64,000 bases of DNA from Pseudoduganella albidiflava (GCF_004322755.1 NZ_CP036401.1:5704001-5768000); one strand, 5' to 3'. Positions 11,053-20,586 are shown, counted from the stretch's first letter. The notes: generated from the sequence alone by a model not told the origin. A program made the numbers and translations.

Positions 11053-11943
11053 TCAAAATTTTTGATTGCGCGCTCGGACGATACACAATACCAAAAATCC
11101 CGTGACTAAAAGAACGACCGATCTTGGTTCTGGCACTGGAGGAACTTGAGAAAGCGACCAGTCAGTACCGGAACGCGAGGTTACCATAAAGTCACCTAAG
11201 GCAACTCCTCCTACTTCTGTATCAGAAAATCCTGCCCAATACACAGACCGACCAGCGTTCGCCTGTGCAACGGCCGAGCCATTCACATTCCCGAACCGAT
11301 CCGGCCCCATACCTGCAGCGGCAGCGTTTACTGACAACGATGCATTAATAGAAAATTCTCGGCCGAATATAAAATCGACTACTAATGGTATCGTGAAAGA
11401 AAAAGGGACCTCCACACCATTATTGAAAGCGCTGTTGTAATTGATGTGCTCACTGTTGTAACCATTGGCACGATTCAGAGTAACCCTGCTGGAACTGGAA
11501 CGACCGGAATAGAAATTAATCTGACCATGCGTTTGGGCAAAGCTATTCCCAGCAGCTATTGAGTCCAAGTCCCAGTGGAACCACAAATTCATTGTCGTTG
11601 AGCCACGCCTGCCCGTCATCCCATCGGCATTGAAAACGATAATATCGTTAAATGATGCCTGAGCGCGTGCGCCTCCACTAGCATATTGCCCACCAGCTGC
11701 TCCGGCATCTGCCCGAAGTACTCCGTATGATGCTGACGCCTCGGCAATGCCCGCTCCTGTTCCGCCCTCCGGTGCTTCTTTAATCACTGAAAGATTCGAA
11801 CTCGTCGGGTGAGCATCAGAGTATGTCGTCTGCCCTCCCGCATATCTCCCGGCGGTCACAAACGTAGAGGTGACGGTCGTGGCTTGCGCTGATGCTGTGC
11901 AAAGAAGGACAATAAGACTCGCGAGGGAGATAGCGTGGTGCAT
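11053..11943 (-). CDS. PEP-CTERM sorting domain protein
   Basis: A 296-residue secreted protein. It has an N-terminal signal peptide (MHHAISLASLIVLLCTASAQA) and a C-terminal sorting signal at residues 270-296: VPEP, a hydrophobic segment, then RARNQKF. This is the signature read by exosortase/archaeosortase systems (here presumably EpsH-type, encoded elsewhere). The body is rich in Gly, Ser, Asn and aromatic residues and matches no domain I recognise. The start has a strong GGAGGA Shine-Dalgarno six bases upstream. Codons are visibly AT-richer than in the flanking dcw and lpxC genes, which suggests later acquisition. Confidence 0.85.
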   Translation of the reverse strand: MHHAISLASLIVLLCTASAQATTVTSTFVTAGRYAGGQTTYSDAHPTSSNLSVIKEAPEGGTGAGIAEASASYGVLRADAGAAGGQYASGGARAQASFNDIIVFNADGMTGRRGSTTMNLWFHWDLDSIAAGNSFAQTHGQINFYSGRSSSSRVTLNRANGYNSEHINYNSAFNNGVEVPFSFTIPLVVDFIFGREFSINASLSVNAAAAGMGPDRFGNVNGSAVAQANAGRSVYWAGFSDTEVGGVALGDFMVTSRSGTDWSLSQVPPVPEPRSVVLLVTGFLVLCIVRARNQKF

Positions 11944-12115
11944 GAGGTCCTCCAGAACAAGCGGGCGGTCGAAGCTACTACTAATGGTGTACCCAAATAA
12001 AGCCGATGTCTATTCAATATCCCGATTCACTGCTTCCTGTATCATTGTGGCGACAAGAATGACGAGGAAATTCCGTGAAAGAAATTATTGTTTAAAATCT
12101 GATTTTCGACTAAAG

Positions 12116-12131
12116 GTTAGACGTATCTAAC
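12116..12131. repeat. 6-bp inverted repeat upstream of the peptidase-like gene
   Basis: GTTAGA and TCTAAC flank a 4-bp spacer CGTA, about 28 bp upstream of the next start codon, in the AT-rich 215-bp gap between the divergent PEP-CTERM and peptidase-like genes. It could be an operator or a small hairpin in the leader. Confidence 0.5.
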
Positions 12132-12158
12132 TCAAGTATTATTTTCGGACTGAACACT

Positions 12159-12416
12159 ATGCAGACATTGCCAGGCTGGGTGGGACATCAGAGCGGATTG
12201 GATATCGATATCCGCCCTCTTCGGCTCGACGGGCTAGAACTTCCAGTGACCTGGAAAGACACGAGGTACTATGATCACGATGCCACTGCGAAGCTGATCA
12301 AGCTGTTCTTCGAATGTGGTGCGATCAAAGTCATCTATTTCAACGACAAGAAGATTCCGAGGGTCGTCCCACGCAGTCACCACGACAACCACTTTCACGT
12401 AACGATACTTGCATGA
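12159..12416 (+). CDS. Short murein-endopeptidase-like protein (MepA/M15-type metal site)
   Basis: An 85-residue protein carrying the metal-binding signature of LAS-type murein peptidases: HQSGLDIDIRP (residues 10-20; HxxGxDxD) and HHDNHFHVTI near the C-terminus. The DxxYY and LIKLFF segments between also fit penicillin-insensitive murein endopeptidase relatives. Full members have 150-250 residues, so the N-terminal half is missing; the frame upstream is closed by a stop at 12111-12113. It may be a truncated remnant or a minimal catalytic domain. Its stop overlaps the next start as ATGA. The surrounding DNA is AT-rich. It could be an effector domain, but there is no linked secretion gene. Confidence 0.6.
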   Translation: MQTLPGWVGHQSGLDIDIRPLRLDGLELPVTWKDTRYYDHDATAKLIKLFFECGAIKVIYFNDKKIPRVVPRSHHDNHFHVTILA

Positions 12417-12793
12417 GGGCCGAGGTGAAACGCTCTTTTCTTGTTCTTCTTGCGATTGCGGCTTCGGCCGCTTTTTCACAAGGCACTCAAGCGTGGGAAT
12501 GGCTGCTGCGCCCTGCCGAGACCAGGTACGTCATCTATGGCGGCGAGCTGGGAGATACGATCGCGCCCACGCCCGACAACGCCCGCGTGGCATTCTACGT
12601 TCGAGGACGAGCCGCCAAGGATATGTTCGAGGCGATGGGGCCGGACAGGAAGGCCGCGTGCGGCGTGGAAAAAGGGGTGCGCATCCGGGAGCGAGACAAC
12701 CTGGCTTGCCTCTACAGGCCCACCGATGGATACCAATGCGATTTCGGTTTCAACCTCAGGACTGGCAAAAGCATTGGCGCGTCGATTTGCTGA
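12413..12793 (+). CDS. Small secreted protein coupled to the peptidase-like gene
   Basis: A 126-residue protein with a signal peptide (KRSFLVLLAIAASAAFS, cleavage near SQGTQA) and a mature domain of about 100 residues with four cysteines (AACGVEKG, LACLYR, YQCDF, final SIC), suggesting periplasmic disulfides. It matches no family I recognise. Its ATG overlaps the stop of the murein-peptidase-like gene by four bases, so the two are translationally coupled. A periplasmic, disulfide-bonded partner of a peptidoglycan-cutting domain fits an immunity or inhibitor role; this is inference from arrangement only. Confidence 0.6.
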   Translation: MRAEVKRSFLVLLAIAASAAFSQGTQAWEWLLRPAETRYVIYGGELGDTIAPTPDNARVAFYVRGRAAKDMFEAMGPDRKAACGVEKGVRIRERDNLACLYRPTDGYQCDFGFNLRTGKSIGASIC

Positions 12794-12874
12794 CACCATT
12801 CCAGTGCTGCGGGCGCGCCGCGGAGCGCGCCCGTCATGGCGGAGCGACGATGATCGCCCGCTATCCGCAGTCGA

Positions 12875-13378
12875 TTACAGCTGACCCAGCAGCGTCTCCG
12901 CGTTCGACACTTCGAACTTGCCGCCCTGCTCGATGTTCAGCTGCGTGACGACGCCGTCTTCGACCAGCATCGAGTAGCGCTGCGAGCGGGTGCCCATGCC
13001 GAACTTCGAGAAGTCGGCGTCCAGGCCCAGTGCCTTCGCGAACGCGGCGTTACCGTCGGCCATCATGCGTACGATGCCGGTGGCTTTCTGTTCGCGGCCC
13101 CAGGCGCCCATCACGAAGGCGTCGTTGACCGAGACGCACCAGATCTCGTCCACGCCCTTGGCCTTGAAGGCCTCGGCGTGCTGGACGAAGCCGGGAACGT
13201 GCTTGGCCGAGCAGGTCGGCGTGTAGGCGCCCGGCAGGCCGAAGATGGCGATCTTCTTGCCGGCAGCCAGTTCCTGCACGTTGAACGTGTTCGGGCCCAG
13301 CGAGCAGCCTTCGGTTTCGACTTCGATGAATTCGGACAGGGTGCCTTCCGGCAGTTTGTCGCCGATCTTGATGGTCAT
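12875..13378 (-). CDS. Peroxiredoxin of the Prx5 type
   Basis: A 167-residue thiol peroxidase that reduces hydrogen and organic peroxides in the cytoplasm. The peroxidatic cysteine is Cys56 in FGLPGAYTPTCSAKHVPG, the Prx5 form of the PxxxTxxC motif. Other conserved parts are CVSVNDAFVMGAWG and the RSQRYSMLVEDG strand. The start has a strong AAGGAG site. It stands between ftsZ and the lpxC side, as in many betaproteobacteria. It reads in the same direction as the dcw cluster but behind a terminator, so it has its own promoter. Confidence 0.93.
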   Translation of the reverse strand: MTIKIGDKLPEGTLSEFIEVETEGCSLGPNTFNVQELAAGKKIAIFGLPGAYTPTCSAKHVPGFVQHAEAFKAKGVDEIWCVSVNDAFVMGAWGREQKATGIVRMMADGNAAFAKALGLDADFSKFGMGTRSQRYSMLVEDGVVTQLNIEQGGKFEVSNAETLLGQL

Positions 13379-13504
13379 GGTGATCTCCTTGTAAACCGTT
13401 GCGCGCAGGGGCTCGTCAGCAGTACCCCAACATTTGCAGTTGGGGTTACAGCGGAACCCAGCCACGCAAACAAAAAAGCCGCACAGGCAAAAAGCCGCGC
13501 AGGC

Positions 13505-13541
13505 AAAAAAAAGCCGCCCAAGGTGCACTGCACCAGGCGGC
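13505..13541 (-). terminator. Strong terminator of the dcw cluster downstream of ftsZ
   Basis: On the minus strand GCCGCC pairs with GGGCGGC around an inner GGTGC/GCACC stem (13513-13541), followed by eight T residues (13505-13512). Further A-runs alternating with gccgc motifs continue to about 13467. It lies 110 bp after the ftsZ stop. Confidence 0.9.
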
Positions 13542-13650
13542 AGCTCCGGCAAGTATGCCAGAGCGCGAGCGAAGCCGCTCGAAAGCGCCGGCCCCTCTCA
13601 CGTAGGCCGGCACGGCGGCGCCCTTGCGGGCACGCCGCCGGATCACAACG

Positions 13651-14859
13651 TCAGTCGGCCTGCTTGCGCAGGAATGCCGGGATATCGTAGGTTTCCATGC
13701 CGTTCTTTTCCATCGCGCGCACCTGCTCGGAAGCCGATTCGCGGCGCCACACGGCCGGCTCGCGCTTGCCTTCGAAGCTGTGGCCACCGGCGGCACCGAT
13801 GCCCATCGACACCGATGCTGCGGCGCCGGCCAGGCCGGCCTGCGGGTTCAGCGGGTTGTTGTGGGTGCCCGTGCGCAGCATCTGCTGCGGTACCAGCTGC
13901 ACGTGCTTCTTGTTCTTGCCCAGGCCCGTTGCCACCACGGTCACGCGGATCGAATCGCCCATCGAATCGTCATAGGCGATGCCCTGTGCGATCGATGCGT
14001 CCGGCGCGGCGAAGGCGCGCACCGCGGCCATCACTTCCTTGATTTCCTTGCCCTTCAGGCTGCGGCTGGCGGTCACGTTGACCAGCACGCCGCGCGCGCC
14101 GGACAGGTCGATGCCATCCAGCAGCGGCGATGCCACGGCCTGTTCGGCGGCGATGCGAGCGCGGTCCACGCCGGCGGCGGTGGCGGTACCCATCATCGCC
14201 TTGCCCTGCTCGCCCATGATCGTCTTCACGTCGTTGAAGTCGACGTTGATGTGGCCCGGCACGTTGATGATCTCGGCGATGCCGGCCACCGCGTTGTTCA
14301 GCACGTCGTCGGCATGCTGCAGCCATTCGATCAGCGACTCGTCTTCGTAGATCTCTTCGAGTTTCTCGTTCAGGATCACGATCAGCGAGTCGACGTTCTG
14401 CGACAGCTGCTCCAGGCCTTCATCGGCGATTTCCATGCACTTCTGGCCTTCGTGCGAGAACGGCTTCGACACCACCGCCACCGTCAGCGCGCCCAGCGAT
14501 TTCGCCACTTCCGCGACGATCGGCGCGGCGCCGGTGCCGGTGCCGCCGCCCATGCCCGCGGCGATGAACACCATGTGCGCACCGCGCAGCGCATCCTCGA
14601 TGCGTGCGCGCGATTCCTCGGCCAGCTTGCGGCCGACGTCGGGCTTCATGCCCGCACCCAGGCCGGTCTCGCCGATCTGGATGATGTTGTCGGCCTTGGA
14701 AGCCGACAACGCCTGGGCATCGGTATTGGCGGCGATGAATTCCACGCCGCTCATGCCCTTGTTGATCATGTGCTGCACCGCGTTACCGCCCGCGCCGCCA
14801 ACACCGACCACCTTGATCACCGTTCCCAGTGATGCGTTATCGACCATATCGAACTCCAT
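13651..14859 (-). CDS. ftsZ: Cell division GTPase FtsZ
   Basis: FtsZ (402 aa) polymerises into the division ring. The tubulin signature GGGTGTG is at residues 104-110, the T7 synergy loop NVDFNDV near 208, and the C-terminal partner-binding tail is DIPAFLRKQAD. A variable linker of about 60 residues lies between. The start MEFDMVDNAS has AGGAGC upstream; MVDNAS five residues later is possible. It is the last gene of the dcw cluster, 160 bp after ftsA; this gap is AT-rich and may carry an extra promoter, as is common for ftsZ. Confidence 0.98.
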   Translation of the reverse strand: MEFDMVDNASLGTVIKVVGVGGAGGNAVQHMINKGMSGVEFIAANTDAQALSASKADNIIQIGETGLGAGMKPDVGRKLAEESRARIEDALRGAHMVFIAAGMGGGTGTGAAPIVAEVAKSLGALTVAVVSKPFSHEGQKCMEIADEGLEQLSQNVDSLIVILNEKLEEIYEDESLIEWLQHADDVLNNAVAGIAEIINVPGHINVDFNDVKTIMGEQGKAMMGTATAAGVDRARIAAEQAVASPLLDGIDLSGARGVLVNVTASRSLKGKEIKEVMAAVRAFAAPDASIAQGIAYDDSMGDSIRVTVVATGLGKNKKHVQLVPQQMLRTGTHNNPLNPQAGLAGAAASVSMGIGAAGGHSFEGKREPAVWRRESASEQVRAMEKNGMETYDIPAFLRKQAD

Positions 14860-15019
14860 GATGTGCTCCTAGTTGAGAGCGCCCTTCAAGCGCCAGCCTT
14901 CATATCGGTAGAAGCTGGGGGTGAAGACCGCGTATATATAAAAATAGTTTACCCTGTTGTTACCGTTTTGGGTGCATCGCAGGCCATCAAGCGGTGGCCT
15001 GCGTACCCGGCACCCACCC

Positions 15020-16252
15020 TCAGAAATTACCGAGGAACCATTCCTTCATGCGTTGCCAGACCGCCTTCACGGACCCGTCCTGGCGCGTCACGATATGCCC
15101 GCGCAAATACTGCTTCTTCGCTTCCAGCAGAAGTCCGAGCACGGTGGCGTAGCGGGGGCTGCGCACCACGTCGGCCAGCTGGCCGCGATAATCCGGCGTG
15201 CCGAGGCGTGCCGGTTTCAGGAAGATGTCCTCCGCCATTTCAACCATGCCGGGCATGATCGAGGAGCCGCCGGTCAGCACGATGCCGGACGAGAGCACGC
15301 CCTCGTATCCGGACTCGCGCACGACCTGGTGCACCATGGCGAACAATTCCTCCACGCGCGGCTCGATGACTGCAGCCAGCGCCTGGCGGGACAGATTGCG
15401 GGGGCCGCGGTCGCCCAGGCCCGGCACTTCCAGGTGTTCCCCCGGATCCGCCAGCACCTGTTTTGCCACCCCGTAGCGGATCTTGATTTCTTCCGCTTCG
15501 GAGGTGGGGGTTCGCAAGGCCATCGCTATGTCGTTGGTGATCTGGTCACCGGCGATCGGGATCACTGCCGTATGGCGGATCGCGCCGTCCGAGAACACTG
15601 CAACGTCGGTGGTGCCGCCGCCGATATCGATCAGCACTACACCTAATTCTTTTTCGTCCGGCGTGAGCACGGCATCCGCGGATGCCATCGGCTGCAGGAT
15701 CAGGTCCGAGACCTCGAGTCCGCAACGCCGCACGCACTTGACGATATTCTGCACGGCGCTCACCGCGCCCGTGACGATATGTACCTTGACTTCCAGCCGG
15801 ATGCCGCTCATGCCGATCGGCTCGCGCACGTCTTCCTGGCTGTCGACGATGAATTCCTGCGGCACCGTGTGCAGCAGCTGCTGATCGGTAGGAATGTTAA
15901 CGGCCTTCGCCGTTTCAATGACGCGCGCCACGTCGGTGGCCGTGACTTCCTTTTCCTTGATCGCCACCATGCCGCTCGAATTGAAGCTGCGGATATGGCT
16001 GCCCGCGATACCCGCGTACACGTTGCGGATCTTGCAGTCGGCCATCAGCTCGGCCTCCTCGAGGGCGCGCTGGATGGATTCCACGGTCGCTTCGATGTTG
16101 ACCACCACGCCCTTCTTCAGGCCCTTCGATTCGTGCTGCCCCAGCCCGATCACTTCATGGCGGCCATCGCCCATCACCTCGGCCACCACGGCCACCACCT
16201 TCGAGGTGCCGATGTCGAGGCCGACGATCAGGTTTTTCGCGTCTTTTGTCAT
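15020..16252 (-). CDS. ftsA: Cell division protein FtsA
   Basis: FtsA (410 aa), an actin-like ATPase, anchors FtsZ filaments to the membrane. The N-terminal phosphate-1 motif IVGLDIGTSKVVAVV, the SHI/1C domain, DIGGGTTDVAVF (phosphate 2), GIVLTGGSSIMPGM and the C-terminal amphipathic helix VWQRMKEWFLGNF are present. Length is normal. An 88-bp A-rich spacer separates it from ftsQ, unlike the tight packing elsewhere in the cluster. Confidence 0.98.
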   Translation of the reverse strand: MTKDAKNLIVGLDIGTSKVVAVVAEVMGDGRHEVIGLGQHESKGLKKGVVVNIEATVESIQRALEEAELMADCKIRNVYAGIAGSHIRSFNSSGMVAIKEKEVTATDVARVIETAKAVNIPTDQQLLHTVPQEFIVDSQEDVREPIGMSGIRLEVKVHIVTGAVSAVQNIVKCVRRCGLEVSDLILQPMASADAVLTPDEKELGVVLIDIGGGTTDVAVFSDGAIRHTAVIPIAGDQITNDIAMALRTPTSEAEEIKIRYGVAKQVLADPGEHLEVPGLGDRGPRNLSRQALAAVIEPRVEELFAMVHQVVRESGYEGVLSSGIVLTGGSSIMPGMVEMAEDIFLKPARLGTPDYRGQLADVVRSPRYATVLGLLLEAKKQYLRGHIVTRQDGSVKAVWQRMKEWFLGNF

Positions 16253-16340
16253 TATTTGCTCGTTAAATTCGTTTCGCTCTACCGGGCCTTCCGCGGCCTG
16301 TTGTTCGTCTTTTATTCGTTTTTTTGTCGTTTTTTATTCG
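16253..16340 (-). other. A-rich spacer between ftsQ and ftsA
   Basis: On the coding strand this leader has two copies of AACGAATAAA separated by a run with ACGAC and several A-runs, then AACGAATTTAACGAGC just before the ftsA ATG. It has no strong Shine-Dalgarno; A-rich unstructured DNA with a weak GAG may favour initiation instead. Confidence 0.5.
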
Positions 16341-17105
16341 TTATTTCTTCACTTTTTCGGCCGGGATCTTCAGCCCCGCCGCCGACAGCGCCAGCCCGTT
16401 CTGGTAGCGCATGTCGATCGTCTCGATGTCCGGCACGCGCGCGGCCAGCTGCGGCCACACCGATACCAGCCGCGCCACGCGGTCCTTCAGCATCGTCGGC
16501 GTCTGCTCGCGGCCCAGCGCCACGCTGGCGCCGTTGTCCAGCGTCACCGTCCACGCGTAACGGCTCGACAGCGACAGGCCGGCCGGCACCAGCCTGGCCG
16601 GCGCGAACCACTTGCGCAGCTCGGCGTAGCGCGACAGCACTTCCTTCTCGCTGCCGTCCGGTCCGGAGAACTGCGGCAGTTCGTGATCCTCTTCCGCCTC
16701 GGCCAGGTTGGCCGTGAATACATCGCCCTTCACCGACAGCAGCCGGCCATCCTCGCCCCAGGTACCCAGCGCCTCGTGCTCTTCCACTTCCACGATCAGC
16801 TGGTTCGGCCATTCGCGCCGCACCGTGGCGCGCCGCACCCAGGGCACCGCCTCGAACACCTGGCGCACCTGTTCCAGGTTGGCCGTGAAGAAGTTGCCGG
16901 GGATGCGGCCCTGCGTGCCGTTCTTCAGCGTCAGCAGGTTCACGTGGCGCAGTTCGGCCCGTTCCATCGCCTCGACACGGATCGTGCGCAGGTCGAAGAT
17001 CGGCCGGTGCGCGATCCACCAGATACCGGCGGCGACGCAAACGGCAAACACCAGCGCGACGATGCCGCTGGCGGTTGCGTTCAAGGCTTTCGCGTCGTGC
17101 CACAT
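16341..17105 (-). CDS. ftsQ: Cell division protein FtsQ
   Basis: FtsQ (254 aa), a bitopic membrane protein of the FtsQLB complex. One membrane segment lies at residues ~13-32 (ASGIVALVFAVCVAAGIWWIA), followed by the POTRA domain (FDLRTIRVEAMERAELRHVN) and the beta domain (VPWVRRATVRREWPNQLIVEVEEHEALGTW) typical of the family. It starts 6 bp after ddl. Confidence 0.95.
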   Translation of the reverse strand: MWHDAKALNATASGIVALVFAVCVAAGIWWIAHRPIFDLRTIRVEAMERAELRHVNLLTLKNGTQGRIPGNFFTANLEQVRQVFEAVPWVRRATVRREWPNQLIVEVEEHEALGTWGEDGRLLSVKGDVFTANLAEAEEDHELPQFSGPDGSEKEVLSRYAELRKWFAPARLVPAGLSLSSRYAWTVTLDNGASVALGREQTPTMLKDRVARLVSVWPQLAARVPDIETIDMRYQNGLALSAAGLKIPAEKVKK

Positions 17106-17111
17106 TGCTCT

Positions 17112-18068
17112 TTATCCCTTGATCTTCAGGCGCGCGGTGCGCAGGATTTCCACGCACAGCGCTTCGTACGACATGCCTTCGGCGCGTGCCGCCATCGGCA
17201 CCAGCGAATGGCTCGTCATGCCGGGCGAGGTATTCGCTTCCAGCAGGTATGGCTGGTTGTCGCTGTCGCGCAGCAGCACATCGACGCGCGCCCAGCCCTC
17301 GCAGCCGAGCGTGCGGTAGGCTTCGACGGCGATGCGCCGCATCTCGGCCTGGATCGATTCATCGAGCTGCGGCGGGCAGAAATACTGCACGTCGTCCGTG
17401 AAATACTTGTTCTGGTAATCGTAGTTGCCTTTCGGCGCCACGATTTCCACCACCGGCAGCGCGCGCGCGCCGGCACCGGCGCCGAGCACCGCCACGGTGA
17501 ATTCGCGGCCGGACACGAACGATTCGGCCAGCACCGAGTCATCCAGCGGCGCGCACTTGTCGTAGGCCGCCTGGAACTGCCCGACCGCATCGACTTTCGA
17601 GAAGCCGATCGACGAACCTTCGTGCGGCGGCTTGACGATCAGCGGCAGGCCCAGTTGCGCGGCCACGGCCGCCAGGTCGGCACCATCGTCCAGCACCGCG
17701 AAGTCGGGCGTCGGCAGGCCGGCCTTCAGCCACAGGATCTTGGTCGTGATCTTGTCCATCGCCACCGAACTGGCCATCACGCCGCTGCCCGTGTACGGAA
17801 TGCCCAGCAATTCCAGCGCGCCCTGCAGCGTGCCGTCTTCGCCATAGCGGCCGTGCAGCGCGATGAACACGCGGTCGAACTTCTCGGCCGCCAGCTCGGC
17901 CAGCGAGCGCTGGCCCGGATCGAACGGATGGGCATCGATACCCTGGCTGCGCAGCGCTTCGAGCACGCCGCCGCCGGACATCAGCGACACGTCACGCTCG
18001 GCGGACCGGCCGCCGAACAGCACGCCGACCTTGCCGAACGATTGCGCTTCTTCTTTTGAAATTGCCAT
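17112..18068 (-). CDS. ddl: D-alanine--D-alanine ligase
   Basis: Ddl (318 aa) joins two D-Ala for the peptidoglycan pentapeptide. The N-terminal [18 protein letters not shown], the ATP-grasp segments [19 protein letters not shown] and EFTVAVLG, and the metal site [20 protein letters not shown] are intact. The start at 18068 (MAISKEE) has an AGG seven bases upstream; an ATG two codons earlier is too near that site. No murB lies beside it, unlike in E. coli-type clusters. Confidence 0.97.
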   Translation of the reverse strand: MAISKEEAQSFGKVGVLFGGRSAERDVSLMSGGGVLEALRSQGIDAHPFDPGQRSLAELAAEKFDRVFIALHGRYGEDGTLQGALELLGIPYTGSGVMASSVAMDKITTKILWLKAGLPTPDFAVLDDGADLAAVAAQLGLPLIVKPPHEGSSIGFSKVDAVGQFQAAYDKCAPLDDSVLAESFVSGREFTVAVLGAGAGARALPVVEIVAPKGNYDYQNKYFTDDVQYFCPPQLDESIQAEMRRIAVEAYRTLGCEGWARVDVLLRDSDNQPYLLEANTSPGMTSHSLVPMAARAEGMSYEALCVEILRTARLKIKG

Positions 18069-18102
18069 GTTCATGCCTGTGCTTGATTGTTCAACATTGC
18101 GT

Positions 18103-19491
18103 TCAATCTTTGTAGTTCACCAGTTTTCCCGGCACGCCGCTGATCGCACCGGCGCCCATCGTCAGGACCACGTCGCCGTCCCGCACCAGTCCCATGATGG
18201 TTTCCGGTACCTCGGCGATGGTTTCGACGAACACCGGCTCGGTCTTGCCACGCGCGCGGATCGCGCGCACCAGCGAGCGGCCGTCGGCGCCCACGATCGG
18301 CGCTTCGCCGGCCGGGTAGACTTCGACCAGCACCAGCAGGTCCACTACCGACAGCACGCGGGCGAAGTCCTCGAACAGGTCGCGCGTGCGGGTGTAGCGG
18401 TGCGGCTGGAACACCAGTACCAGGCGGCGGCCCGGGTACGCGGCGCGCGCGGCGGCCAGCGTGACTTCCGTTTCCACGGGGTGGTGGCCGAAATCGTCGA
18501 CCAGGGTGAAGGTACCGCCGCCCGGAATCGCGACCTCGCCGTACTTCGTGAAGCGGCGGCCCACGCCGGCGAAACCGGCCAGGCCGGCCTGCGTGGCGCT
18601 GTCGTCGATGCCGATCTCGCGGGCGATGGCCACGGCCGAGCAGGCGTTCTGCACGTTGTGCAGGCCGGGCTGGTTCAGCACGATATCGAGATCCGGGAAG
18701 CCTTCCTGCAACACCGTGAAATGCATCTGCGTGCCGACCGCGCGGGCGTTCACGGCGCGCACTTCGGCATCCTCGGCGAAGCCGTACGTGGTCACCGGTT
18801 TCGTTACTTGCGGCAGGATGCTGCGCACGTGCGCATCATCGATGCACATCATCGCGCGGCCATAGAACGGCAGGCGGTGCGTGAAGTGCACGAAAGCCTG
18901 CTTGAGCTTCTCGAAATCGTGCTCGTACGTCTCCATGTGGTCGGCGTCGATGTTCGTGATCACCTCGATCATCGGCGCCAGGTTCAGGAACGACGCATCC
19001 GATTCGTCCGCCTCGGCCACCAGGTATTCGCCGGAACCCAGCTTGGCGTTGGCACCGGCCGCCGTGAGCCGGCCGCCGATCACGAACGTGGGGTCCAGGC
19101 CGCCCTGGTACAGCACCGAAGCGACCAGCGACGTGGTCGTGGTCTTGCCGTGCGTGCCGGCGATGGCGATGCCCCGTTTCAGGCGCATCAGTTCGCCCAG
19201 CATCACGGCGCGCGGCACGATCGGGATTTTCTTCGCGCGGGCCGCGACCACTTCCGGGTTATCCGCCGCCACGGCGGTGGACGTGACGACCGCGTCTGCG
19301 GCGCCGATGTACTCGGCCGCGTGACCCTGGAACACCTTGGCACCCATGTCGGCCAGGCGCTGGGTGACGGCGTTGCTGCCCAGGTCCGAGCCGCTGACGT
19401 TGTAGCCGAGCGTGACCAGCACCTCGGCGATGCCGCTCATGCCGCTGCCGCCGATGCCGACGAAGTGAATGTTCTTGACCTTGTGTTGCAT
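18103..19491 (-). CDS. murC: UDP-N-acetylmuramate--L-alanine ligase
   Basis: MurC (462 aa) adds L-Ala to UDP-MurNAc. The N-terminal dinucleotide-like [14 protein letters not shown], the ATP loop [12 protein letters not shown], the [10 protein letters not shown] motif and the C-terminal [18 protein letters not shown] are diagnostic. Length and motifs are complete. It is 15 bp after murG. Confidence 0.98.
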   Translation of the reverse strand: MQHKVKNIHFVGIGGSGMSGIAEVLVTLGYNVSGSDLGSNAVTQRLADMGAKVFQGHAAEYIGAADAVVTSTAVAADNPEVVAARAKKIPIVPRAVMLGELMRLKRGIAIAGTHGKTTTTSLVASVLYQGGLDPTFVIGGRLTAAGANAKLGSGEYLVAEADESDASFLNLAPMIEVITNIDADHMETYEHDFEKLKQAFVHFTHRLPFYGRAMMCIDDAHVRSILPQVTKPVTTYGFAEDAEVRAVNARAVGTQMHFTVLQEGFPDLDIVLNQPGLHNVQNACSAVAIAREIGIDDSATQAGLAGFAGVGRRFTKYGEVAIPGGGTFTLVDDFGHHPVETEVTLAAARAAYPGRRLVLVFQPHRYTRTRDLFEDFARVLSVVDLLVLVEVYPAGEAPIVGADGRSLVRAIRARGKTEPVFVETIAEVPETIMGLVRDGDVVLTMGAGAISGVPGKLVNYKD

Positions 19492-19506
19492 GGTGTCTGT
19501 GTCGTC

Positions 19507-20586
19507 TTATGCCAGTTGTTCGAGTACGTTTGCGATCGCGTCGTTCGCGTCGCGCTTGCCGACCGCGTGCGCCGCTTCGGCCATGCCGCGGCAGGCGTTG
19601 CGCGTCAGCGTCTGCAGCAGGGTTGCCAGGCCCTGCGCGGTCAGTTCGGTCTGCGGCATGTGGATCGCCGCGTTCTGTTGCGCCATCCAGCGGGCGTTGT
19701 CGCGCTGGTGGCTGGTGGTCGACGCCACCAGCGGCACCAGCACGCTGGCCACGCCGGCCGCCGTCAGCTCGGACACGGTGATGGCGCCGGCGCGGCAGAT
19801 CACCACGTCGGCCTGCGCATAGGCGCTGGCCATGTCGTCGATGAAGTCGACCACGGTGGCCTGCACGCCCGCCTGCGCATAGCCGGCGCGCAGCGCATCG
19901 ATGTTCTTCTTGCCCGACTGGTGGGTGACCAGCGGGCGTTCGCCTTCCGGCAGCAGGGCCAGCGCGGCCGGCAGCGCATCGTTGAGCGCCCTGGCCCCGA
20001 GGCTGCCGCCGACCACCAGGATGCGCAAGGCGCCCTCGCGGCCGGCGAAGCGCTGCGCGGGCGCCGGCAGGTCGAGGATTTCCCTGCGCACCGGGTTGCC
20101 GGTGACGACCGCCTTGCCCGCCGCGCGGCCGAAGTCGGCCGGGAAGCCGAAGCACACCTTCGACGCCACCGGCGCCAGCGTCTTGTTCGACAGCAGCAGC
20201 GCCGCATCGGCGTTGACGAGCACCAGCGGCACATTGCGCAGCTTCGTCATCATCCCGCCCGGCACGGTCACGTAACCGCCCATGCCCAGCACCACGGCGG
20301 GCTTGCGGCGGCCGATGATGCCGTAGCAATCCCAGAATGCCTTCAGCATCTTCACCGCGCCCGACAGCGTATGGCCCAGCCCCTTGCCGCGCATGCCGGA
20401 AAAGTGGATGACGTCCATCGCCACGCCGGCCTTCGGCACCAGGTCGCCCTCCATGCCGTGCGACGTGCCGAGCCAGCTCACTTCCCAGCCGCGCGCGCGC
20501 ATCGTCTGGGCGATCGCCAGGCCGGGGAAGATATGGCCGCCGGTGCCGGCCGCCATGATCACGAGCTTCTTCACAGGTGTGCTCAT
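19507..20586 (-). CDS. murG: Lipid II synthase MurG (GlcNAc transferase)
   Basis: MurG (359 aa), a peripheral membrane glycosyltransferase, makes lipid II from lipid I. G-loops [15 protein letters not shown] and [15 protein letters not shown] (both GT-B signature) and the C-domain [13 protein letters not shown] and [16 protein letters not shown] (UDP-GlcNAc binding) are visible. Its ATG overlaps the ftsW stop by four bases. Confidence 0.98.
   Translation of the reverse strand: MSTPVKKLVIMAAGTGGHIFPGLAIAQTMRARGWEVSWLGTSHGMEGDLVPKAGVAMDVIHFSGMRGKGLGHTLSGAVKMLKAFWDCYGIIGRRKPAVVLGMGGYVTVPGGMMTKLRNVPLVLVNADAALLLSNKTLAPVASKVCFGFPADFGRAAGKAVVTGNPVRREILDLPAPAQRFAGREGALRILVVGGSLGARALNDALPAALALLPEGERPLVTHQSGKKNIDALRAGYAQAGVQATVVDFIDDMASAYAQADVVICRAGAITVSELTAAGVASVLVPLVASTTSHQRDNARWMAQQNAAIHMPQTELTAQGLATLLQTLTRNACRGMAEAAHAVGKRDANDAIANVLEQLA

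Noticed and set aside
14930..14961. Promoter for ftsZ with TATATA on the minus strand
   Set aside because: The AT stretch gives a -10-like hexamer but nothing like a -35 at the proper distance, so no site was annotated.
15894..18059. Plus-strand open frame of 721 codons over ftsA, ftsQ and ddl
   Set aside because: Antisense of three essential genes with clear motifs; shadow of high GC codon bias.
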